From the NCBI RefSeq assembly GCF_001723175.1, contig NC_064652.1, positions 496,001-560,000 on the forward strand: DNA of 64,000 nucleotides, in the 5' to 3' direction. Below, piece after piece: positions 55,546 through 64,000 of the stretch. The translations under genes were made by a program, and so were the position numbers. The stretch comes from Penicillium oxalicum (lineage: Eukaryota; Ascomycota; Eurotiomycetes; Eurotiales; Aspergillaceae). Below the pieces are notes generated by a model. The model had not been told where the DNA came from and searched no databases. It saw only the letters and a list, made by a program, of their open reading frames with translations. Each line of letters starts with the position of its first letter. The stretch's first letter is position 1.

Positions 55546-57672
55546 ATGGTGCACGGGCACGCTCTCTATCACATGGAGCACCGCCCTCTGGAGGTGCGGG
55601 CTCTCCATGAAAAGATCGTGAATGAAGATGCCAATCTGGTGGCGCGGGAGAATCCCTTGGTCATTGTATACAAGACGCTCTCGGCAGACTTCGAGGGGGC
55701 CATTGGAGGCTATGTCACCAAATTGATGGGTGCAGACGATCCGCCGACCAAGACTGCAAAGGAGGCCCCAACTGCGACTGCGACTGCTGTCGAGGATTCT
55801 CAGAACAACGTTGTGGGTGTGGGCCCAGCGGTGGCTGTGACGAAGACAACCGCCGAACCCACCCATGCGACGGTGGTGACCACCACCAAAGAGGTCAACC
55901 CTCCACAGACGACCATCGTCGAGAAGACCCACGTGCAGCACACTACAGCTGCAGATATAACGCAGGCCATTACTAGCGAGGTCGAGTCGGTCACTCAGGC
56001 GCCATCATCCTTTATCACCTCGGTCTCCCAGGTGACAACGTCTGCGGAATCCAGTGCGGATGTGAACTTTGTCGCAGTGACACCCAGTTCAACGGCAACG
56101 GGCTCCGGGCCTTCCTCGTCTCCAACGGCCGCCAATGCCTCGCAAGGCATGTCGGGCGGTGCGAAAGCGGGAATTGCCATTGGAGTTATACTGGGACTCG
56201 GAGTCCTGGCCGCACTGATCTTTTTCTTGGTGCGAAAGAAGAAGCGCGGCGACGAGGCCGAAGGAGCTTACCAGGAGAAGGGAGCCATTTCAGCTGCTTC
56301 GGCGTCGTCGGCACCGCCTCCTCCTATGAAGACATCCACCCCATCCACTCCTCCCCAGTTGAGTGTTCGCCCCGTGACGCAGTTCGCCCCCGACCTGAGC
56401 GGCACAGGTGGCTCAATCGGGGCTTCGGCCGGCTTGCTGGGTGCATCCGTGGCTGGCGCGGCCGGGGCTGCTGGTGCCGCTGTCGCGTCGCGCAATCTGA
56501 CCGGCAACTCGCCGCCTTCATCCCCCTCCCAGGCGAGCTCCATCGCACAGGATCCCTTCAGTGATCCAGTGAATCCGTTCAGCCCCACCACGCCTGTAGC
56601 GGAGACTGCGTCGTTTGCAGCAGCTTCTACTCCTTCTCAGCCGCCGGTGACTCCTGTGGTGACGGGTAATGCTCCCGCGGTCGTGGTTTCAGATCACTCC
56701 GCCACAGAACAGCCTCTCTCTCAAGAGCCAGGTACTGCGGTCTCGACCGCTCCATCGACCCGCGTCAGTGCCGATGTCGAGTCGATCTCCTCTGAGATCC
56801 TTACTGCTGTGGGCGGAGCTTCGGTCGGAGTTGCTGGTGTAGGTGCTGTTGCTGCGGCTGCGGTTCCTGGTCCTCCAGGTCCCCCGGGACCGAACAATGT
56901 CCACCGCGTACAGATGGATTTCAGTCCCTCCGCGGATGATGAGCTGGAGCTGCGCGCGGGAGCCCTCGTGCGTATGCTGCATGAATATGACGATGGTTGG
57001 GTTAGTGTTTGAACCATCAAAAGCGATGAGAAGTGAAAAGCCGTGCTAACCTGTAATGAACAGGCCCTATGTGTTCGTATGGATCGTTCGCAGCAAGGCG
57101 TGGCGCCCCGATCCTGCCTGTCTGCACGCCCCGTGAAGCCTCGCCCTCGCCCGCCTCCTGGTGCTGGGCCAGGCCCTGCTCCTCGTGGGCCGCTGCCCCC
57201 TATGGGTCCGGGACCTCATGGACGCATGCCAGGGCCTCCTCCTGCTGGTCGCTACTACCCTCAAGGTCCGCCTGGTCCTCAGGGACCTCCGGGCCAACCT
57301 CGTCCGCCTTATCCTGTTCGTCCTATGTCTCCCGCGTCTGGCTTCCCCGTTGTTCCTCGCGCCATGTCCCCCGGCCCCCAAGCTCGCCCGGGTCCTAATA
57401 CTGGGCCTCGATCTATGAGCCCCGGTCCCTATGGCCCACCAGGCATGCAGCGACCCGCGATGCCGGTCAACCAACGACAACGTAGTAACAGTGCCGGGAA
57501 CATGCCTCCCCACATGATCGGGAGCGCGCCCCCCAAATCTAGTCCACTTGTTGCGACCGAAGCCCCCAGCCCTGCGCCCACTGGCAACCTCCCTGCCCTT
57601 CCTCCCTCGGCGCTGAACTCGCCCACTGAGGGGGAAGTCCCTACTCAATCACTTCCCGGACAAGCCCTTTAG
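55546..57672 (+). CDS. Single-pass membrane SH3-domain protein
   Basis: Exons 55546-57000 and 57064-57672 give 687 aa. A Thr/Ser/Ala-rich N-terminal part (putatively extracellular, O-glycosylation-prone; no classical signal peptide) leads to a transmembrane helix at about 208-230 (AGIAIGVILGLGVLAALIFF) and a basic stop (RKKKRG). The Pro/Ala-rich cytosolic region precedes one SH3 domain at about 453-510 (HRVQMDFSPSADDELELRAG, DDGWALCVRMD, GVAPRSCL), whose conserved WA lies across the intron. A collagen-like PGPPGPPGP precedes it, and a 150-residue Pro/Gly/Met-rich tail (GPPGPQGPPGQPRPP) follows. The layout recalls Fus1/Sho1-type membrane SH3 adaptors, but homology to either is not established. 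Role unknown; cortical signalling or cell-wall/polarity adaptor is an inference. Confidence 0.88.
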
Positions 57673-58647
57673 TCCACTTCTTTGCAATACGTGCACATGA
57701 TGAGATCCACCAACATCAAATCCCGCTGGTGTGAGGAGAGGACTTTCTTGTGTAGTGCAAGACATGCCCACGATGGCCACGTATGTGATGAATGACCACT
57801 GTGTCTCCTGCGCACTCCAATCGAGACTCGCATATGACATGAGATGCACCTATATCCTTCTCAACTTGCTCGTACCATGCCCCTATGCCTGTACGAGCTC
57901 GGCTGGCTCGACTGATTTCAGAAGTTCTCTTGCGCTCTTCTTCTCGTTGTACCCCTGAAATCTCGACTTTTTCTTTACCTTGATGCTTTTTGCACCCCAT
58001 GTTGCTCAGTACTCTTTGTTTTTATTCTTTGGTTCCCCAGAGCTACGTTCCATTCTATTTCTGGAATCTACTCGAGCTTTGCCCCCTGAAATCCTCGGAT
58101 CATCTTCCTGAATCTACCAGACAGACGGAGACTGGCTCTGGCTGCACGTGATTGATGATTGAGTCTGATACCCGAGCAGCTATGTTTATCTTCTCTTATT
58201 TTGTCTGCTGATGGCGCTACATCTACTTTTTTTTGTGTCTGCGAGACCGTCTCTAGATAAATCAATTCTATTTCAATCCACTCTATCTACCTTGGACAGC
58301 CTCTTCCATCCAGAAAGTTATACGGAAATTGCTCATCAGAGAGTCATCGTATCCCGTGGACGTGAGGTCCCGATGCCAAAAAGACCAAATTGAGACGTCA
58401 AGTATACATGCAATATGGATGCAGCTGCACACATACACCGAAACGATTAAAACCAGGAGATCATCGCAGCACCGCAGCGCTGCAAGGTGACTAGATCAAG
58501 GCAAGAGGAAACGCGACGCTGGGTACTAGATCGCGCGCCCCCAGAGACGAGAAATGCCTTGAAACGTTTCAACTACATCTTTCAAGAAATCTCAATCAGA
58601 GAGGAAAACAAAACAAAAAAATGTGAGACCAGAGTATCAAAATTCCA
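57673..58647. other. Convergent 3' intergenic region
   Basis: Lies between the SH3 gene (+) and the OPT transporter (-). No supported gene. Confidence 0.6.
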
Positions 58648-61147
58648 TCACAAATGCGGAACCCGACCACTTGCCAACAGCAGGTTCACAATGCTCATGA
58701 TTCCTTCACCGAGAATCAGCCCCGATGCCAGGACAACCACCGTCGAAGAAGCCGCGTCGGCTTTTTCCGCCGCATCTTCCGCAGAAGGAACGTCGCCCTG
58801 ACCGGCTTGCAAGGATGAGGGTGCATCTGCAAAGGACGAATTGATACCGTCTGCTAGATCGAAGCGATCGGGTCGGCGGATAGGTTGCGCATGTTTGCGG
58901 GCCCACCACCACGCGATCACGCCGCCAATGGCTCGGGCGAGGGTGAAAGAAGGGACGTTGAACATGCCTACGGCGACGGCAATACCGCCAGGGATCATGT
59001 TTCTCCAGGCGGGCGGTTGGCCGTTGGATAGGAATCGGGGCGCGGCGGCCATGATGCGGATGGCGGTGAGAAGAGCCCAGACGGCGCCGGCGATGACGGA
59101 GGCTTGCCATGCCATGTCGGGGAGACCTTCGCCGGTGACGAGACGGGCGGTAAAGATCCAGACGTAGGCGGTGGGTGTTTGGAACATGTCTCCGGGGATT
59201 TCGTAGACGTTGACGTACATTTTGTAGACGGCGGTTGAGAGGACGGCACCCACGAGACTGCCGATCATTTGTCCGTAGAATTGAGCTTTGGGACTTGCCC
59301 CGAGCAAGTGGCCTGTCTTGAGATCTTGCATCATGTCACCGGCCTGGAGGGCGCCGGATTCCGACACAGCTCCAGCAAGCAGGTTAGTGACGAGAGCTGT
59401 TCGGCGCGAGAAGCGTGAGGCTGGAGTTGCCAGTGAGAAGAGGAGTTGGGTGAGTTTGCTAATGCCAGAGACCGGGTTCAGATCGGTCTCGCCGAGCGCT
59501 CTGACACCCATGATGGAAAGGACGACTGCGAGCACAGTGGCAAGGCTCGATAGCCAGGGCGAGATGATATCGCCGAACACGTAGTGCATGCATACAACGT
59601 TCAAGACCAGCGTCAGCGGAAGAAGAATTGCCACCGTCCGATTGGAAATTAGTTCGGAGGGCGGAGCGTCTTCATCTTCCTTGTCTTGCTGCGGTGGGAG
59701 TGTGGCGTGGGCAAAAGAGGAAGTCGTGTCCTCGTCGAGATTGTCCTCGCGATTGCCTGAGCGCAAGGCCGAGTAGTTGATATAAGAACGATCTTGAGGT
59801 CCAGACAACCTAAGCCGTAATGCAAGCCACCTGCCAGTAGGTGTGGATCGGAACCACGAGATCCACTGGGGGGAGTTGTTGATAATTGGCTTGAGGACCA
59901 ACCATCCAAGACTGATGAGTGAATCTGCAAGCATGATTGCCAGAGAGATCCACACGATCCATGCTTTGCTTCCATTATCCCAACTGTCCACTGGTCCTGG
60001 GGCCCATCCACGCGATCGAGCCAGGGGAGACAAGATGCCCCAGCCAAGCACAGCACCGAAGAGCATATGCATACATGTTGAAGGACCCATGATGATGCCT
60101 TGCCCAATATATGCCGGCGATGGATTGAGGGTCCAGAGCCAATTCTGCGCCAATCCCAGGCCGAATAAGGGAATGTCTCTCACGAGAGGGACAAAGTACG
60201 AGAAAAGAGTCTGTCCTTATCAGCTAAGCCCACTTCTGGCAACACAGATGACGCTGGTGATAATGATGAGCACATAGGGATCTTACATATATGCCGGAAA
60301 GAACAAATGCTCCGATCAAAAGTCGCATTTTTGAACGCCAATCTTTTCTGTCCATTGACTGGTCTTCAGGGTCCACGTCTTTGGCCAAGAGGCCTTGATG
60401 TTCATCATTCCCAAAGGGGCGTAGATCGCCAACTATTTCGTCTGCCCGGCCAATCTGGCCTTGATCAGCCAAAGGCTTCTTCTCATCTTTGGCCGCACCA
60501 TGAAGCACCCGCAACATCAAGGCCGAAGCGGTCCCACTAGGAAATCGTAGCTTTTCGCGCACGATGACTTCTTTCCGCAGCGGCACCGCAAAGACCACTC
60601 CGAACAGACAAACACCGAGACTCCAAACCGTCAATTTCCAGAAGCCCAGCTTCAGTGGGCCACCCTCGCCTTCTCCACCATCACCCTTCGGTCCGTCTTC
60701 GCCGTCTTTGAGCAAGAACTCCAATGCAGGAATCACTCCAACGAATCCACAGCCCAGCGGCATTGTCCCAACTGCGCCCGCCACCGTCTGGATGAGAACG
60801 TTTTCGATTGGAGTAAACGGGAATGAGAGGTATTTGGTCAAGACCTTGAAGACTGAAAAGCCAATCAAGGCTGACGGCATTGCCATGGTACTGATCCATC
60901 CCGTTTGTAGACCAAAGTAGGTGTTTGAGAAGGTAATGAGGGCGCCGATTATCAGTCCGACTACAAGTGAGCGGGGTGTGAAGCTCTGCGGAGATGTGCT
61001 CGGCACATGTTGGGGAGTGGGCGTCAAGAGGTCGTCATTGCTTGCACCGAGTGGCTCAGGGGCGTTGATATGGTCTCGGTCGTCCTGCTGGACTGAGGAC
61101 GTACTACCAGCCATCTTGAGGGTCTGGTAATTCATAGACGCACTCAT
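58648..61147 (-). CDS. OPT-family oligopeptide/metal-chelate transporter
   Basis: Exons 61147-60287 and 60210-58648 (76-nt intron, GTAAGA...ACAG) give 807 aa with many hydrophobic helices spread over the whole length. OPT landmarks: FTPRSLVVGLIIGALITFSN, TYFGLQTGWISTMAMPSALI, VAGAVGTMPLGCGFVGVIPA, REKLRFPSGTASALMLRVLH, GIMVRALGETDLNPVSGISK-type block (visible as VRALGETDLNPVSGISKLTQ) and LLAGAVSESGALQAGDMMQD. These are closest to the YSL-like OPT branch. Start MSASMNYQTLKMAG; later in-frame ATGs at residues 5 and 12 are alternatives. Substrate (peptide, glutathione or siderophore-type chelate) cannot be told from sequence. Confidence 0.92.
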
Positions 61148-62405
61148 TCGTCATAGAGAAGCGTTGTAATTCGAAGTCTTGGACCGGAGCCCTGCGGCGG
61201 CGACTTGGTTGATAAGCAAGCACGGTGGAGACTGGATATTCTGGGGTGCAATCGATAAGATCACATGATCTGAACGATATCCCGGGCTCTCTGATAAGCT
61301 GGTAAACTCTCGCATCTGCCGAAGTTACAATATGTAGTTCGCGACGGTTGGTGCAGATCAAGTAGCCGACCGCGCTGTATAACGTATTTCGCGAACCTGT
61401 TCGGCTCGAGCCCTAGGGAGTATATCTATCTCTTGGTATGTTGCATTTTGGACCAGGATGGGGTGCAACAGTGCAGATAAATGGGAGAAGCCATGGATTA
61501 GATTGGGGACAGTCCAGTTGATGGATGGAGAGGCCTGAGCGGAGCGGATATATACAAAGTGCTAGCCAAAGGGGTTATTCAAGTCTAGGGGGCTCACTTG
61601 GATTAGCTGGATTGGACATACTTCCACCAAGTAGGTGAACCATATAAATGATAAGATGTTGCCTAACATCAGAACGAACATAGGTGACTTTCATAAAACG
61701 ACTTCAAGGTAAGCCGAGGGTAAGCCAGAAGTCAGATGCAGGTCAGCCGGGAGACACAGCACGATGATATATCGATTTCGATTTCCAAGGATTATCCATA
61801 GATGCCGGAGCGCTCTATCACTCTTCAAGCTCATTTAATTCTGTCTGTGCCCGGTTATGCCTGCTATATTGGCTAGAGATATCAAGACTGATACACAATA
61901 TATATTGGTGATTCGTCCTTTATGAATGAAGAGTTGGGCTCCAATCCCAGTGCAAGCTCCAGTAGAGTCGGAAGTAAGAGGAGGTGCTTCTAACATTCTA
62001 GAAGTTTAGTTTCAGTTCCCTGTGCCGAGAAAAACGCTCTGACGCATTTCATGGGCTGTTGACTGAGAATCATATTTCCCGCCCTCTGAATGCGCCTTGA
62101 TTACTATTTTCATTGCACTCGAAAGCTAACCCGATGTTACGAGCATGACCCGAACTGATTGATGACTTCATCTGGGCTCCAACTACCAAGTGTTGCTATC
62201 TGAGCCTCGGATTGCCATCAAACTGTCGATGCCTCTTCAACCGGTGCCGGCGGAGACCCATATTTGATGGGAACCTCAGATCTCGTAGTTTTTCACTTCA
62301 CATTTCCACCTCAGTTCCATAATTTCAAATTTCATGCAACACTGCAATGAAATTTGATTTTCCCCCATCGCCATCTTTTGCCTCCCAACCGCCTCAACTT
62401 TCAAT
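61148..62405. other. AT-rich intergenic region
   Basis: Upstream of the OPT gene. AT-richer than the rest (61550-61960 and 62280-62350), with no open frame of interest. May include decayed sequence of the acetyltransferase relic that follows. Confidence 0.5.
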
Positions 62406-62896
62406 ATGCCAAAGGGATTTACTGCAGTGGCATTTACCCGCGGGCAAGAGGATGGCAAAGTCCAAGTCATCGGCACTGCTAGTATGAAGCCCTGGAAATG
62501 TGACGGTCTTTGGAGTCCCGATGAAGACGAGAGCGAGGATCAGGGCAGGAACAATATCCAGGAACCGGATGTGAATCAGAAAGGAGGCGAACATAAATCC
62601 GACGATGAGCCCCCTCGACAATTTACTTGCCCGGGCGATTGGGAACTTGCCGTCGTGGCGCTCCCGCCAGATATCTGCTACCGCGGCAAAGGCATCGCAG
62701 GGCGGGTAGTAAAGGCCTGCGAAGATGAAGTCTTACGCCGATGAAGCCACGATGTGAATCAGGACCAGCCGATTAGGATCATGATCTGGGTGTTGAAAAA
62801 GAACGCAGGGGTGTACTGGCTCAAGCAGGGACTTCGGGTTGTTGGGAGTCGGAAATGTCCCAAAGGGCATGTGGGCTATGGCACGGGAGCTGCGAG
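62406..62896 (+). pseudogene. GNAT acetyltransferase relic with in-frame stop
   Basis: From ATG 62406 the frame reads MPKGFTAVAFTRGQEDGKVQ, then WELAVVALPPDICYRGKGIAGRVVKACEDEVLRR, which resembles GNAT motif A (the RGKGIA acetyl-CoA loop). A TGA at 62742-62744 interrupts it. The same frame then resumes with RIMIWVLKKNAGVYWLKQGL, the continuation normally seen in these proteins, before losing similarity near 62896. The N-terminal half expected of a GNAT fold is absent upstream. No GT-AG intron removes the stop. I infer a broken gene copy; a readthrough or selenoprotein explanation is unsupported. Confidence 0.6.
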
Positions 62897-64000
62897 CGTG
62901 ATACATCTGTCGCTTTCGCAGGGAGGAGAACAATTGCGGGAGATCTGCTGGGTGCAAAGACGAAATACACCACATCATGCGAACTGGGTGGCTGGACCTT
63001 GTCTTGTACAGTCGGTTGTTGCTATTCGGCATGCGTCCCTTGGAGTTCCTGGATAGGAGATGGACCTCACATCCTGGGTGGAGAACGGATGTACATTAAG
63101 GGGAATACAAACTGGTGTCACTCAGAACCTAGGTACAGCCCCTCTTTACTAAGGATTTTCCGATTAGAAAGATTGATTGGTGCAGCCTTGTAAATCAGTA
63201 TTCCGTTTACTCGCTTGAGCCACGGGGATCAGAAGTGGGATCTTTTGCGATAGTCCGTTGGTTGACCAACGAGTGCGGCCTCGCCATGTCACGATGTAAA
63301 TCAATGCTATTCAGTGAAATGATTTTCTTTATCTCAATGTATAATCTACCCGTCGGCGGCCATTCGAGAGCACGACGAGACAATTCAAGGATGTCCGTGT
63401 GCCGTTGTCGAGCTCGTTTCACACACCGGGAGTACTGTACTTGTCAGTTGCACCTCAATCTTCAACCAAGCCGCAAAAGGTCGGCCTACGGTTTACGTAC
63501 CATTCACCGATTGTGGGTAGGTGAACTGCTTCATTCCACTCGAGTGACGCTTACCAAACACGAAGAGCTCTCACAGAAGAACTGTGTCCATTTCTCAAGG
63601 CACCACACGGAATTGGCGATCGCATTTCCAAGGCAGGCCAGCAAGGGATGCAGATGTAGCAACCCAGGCCCCAAAGACCAAGCTGACTCAATCAAAGCTC
63701 CTTCCAGCTCCCACCTAGGAAGAATCCCACAGCGAAATTCTTCTCAAAGCATGGCAGCGAACCTGGATCTCGTTGCTGATCCTGTAGCCGCTGCAGTCTG
63801 GGCATAGCTCCCCGTCTTCCTGCAGGGATAGATGAGGATGCCTCCATGGACGATCTCTGGCAGTCACTCCTGGGCTCATTCCAGATCGCTGGAAGTCGAG
63901 CTGTAGTGGACATGAAAGGCCCTGAACCACTCTTGTCCTTCGGCATTCCAATCCCGGGCTTGACTAGATCGTCAGGAAAAGTCACGACACGGTGCAGTAT
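62897..64000. other. Terminal region, little recognised
   Basis: Open frames such as 63235-63807 (+) have no recognisable motif. Only the minus-strand frame reaching the window edge (63692-64000) could be part of a gene. Confidence 0.45.
63692..64000 (-). CDS. Possible partial CDS open at window end
   Basis: Minus-strand frame, without a stop from the window edge to 63692, about 102 codons, no ATG near the edge. It reads VVTFPDDLVKPGIGMPKDKS and ends GGSWKEL. No domain recognised. It may be a last exon of a gene outside the window or a chance frame. Confidence 0.2.
   Translation of the reverse strand: MLHRVVTFPDDLVKPGIGMPKDKSGSGPFMSTTARLPAIWNEPRSDCQRSSMEASSSIPAGRRGAMPRLQRLQDQQRDPGSLPCFEKNFAVGFFLGGSWKEL

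Noticed and set aside
63235..63807. 190-codon plus-strand ORF near the window end
   Set aside because: Random-looking composition with scattered Cys and Trp, no motif.
1..64000. Secondary-metabolite cluster, CRISPR, integrated virus or intact transposon
   Set aside because: No synthase, terpene cyclase, P450 group, repeat-spacer array, polymerase, integrase or transposase motif in any frame.

Overview
The window looks like nuclear DNA of a filamentous ascomycete, most likely Eurotiales (Aspergillus/Penicillium group). Genes are split by short GT-AG introns (mostly 50-150 nt), several with a CTGAC or CTAAC branch-point-like motif. Intergenic distances are 0.2-2.9 kb. The protein repertoire is typical of that group: a FacB-type acetate regulator, a hexose transporter beginning MPLKNLFQRKP, and a 'cell wall proline rich' protein. 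I do not name a species. No rRNA, tRNA, CRISPR array, intact transposon or secondary-metabolite cluster was recognised.

Layout. 2-8 kb: a 903-aa Pro/Ser-rich cell-wall/polarity-type protein and a Bmt6-like 25S rRNA methyltransferase with an apparent frameshift. 8-13 kb: prohibitin 1 and QCR8 diverging from a 330-bp promoter, then spermidine synthase with two unusually long introns and an in-frame upstream ATG. 13-18 kb: a 3-hydroxyacyl-CoA dehydrogenase (frameshifted) and a five-exon transketolase with a damaged exon 2. 20-28 kb: a GFA-type zinc protein, a hexose transporter and FacB. 30-36 kb: a SET-domain methyltransferase, a small mitochondrial-type hydrophilic protein, and a nine-exon Obg-type GTPase containing a 10-nt microexon. 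37-42 kb: two Cys-free hydrophilic proteins and poorly conserved membrane/secreted ORFs. 43-53 kb: two divergent pairs of core cell-biology genes, NHP2/MAD1 and SYP1 (F-BAR muniscin)/CAK-type kinase. 55-61 kb: a membrane SH3 protein and an OPT-family transporter. 62-64 kb: a broken GNAT acetyltransferase relic and a weak ORF open at the window end.

How the genes relate. Most are independent housekeeping genes. Three divergent promoters (PHB1/QCR8, NHP2/MAD1, SYP1/kinase) could co-express their pairs; both products of the first pair act at the mitochondrial inner membrane. Transketolase, the hexose transporter and FacB are all carbon-metabolism genes within about 13 kb, but nothing proves a functional cluster. 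Three Cys-free, hydrophilic, LEA-like proteins lie within 7 kb and are the best candidate for an undescribed local theme.

Caution on sequence quality. Three otherwise conserved genes carry base losses in G/C-rich stretches, while every other recognised gene splices cleanly into a complete frame. This pattern suggests assembly or sequencing deletions at least as strongly as real pseudogenes.
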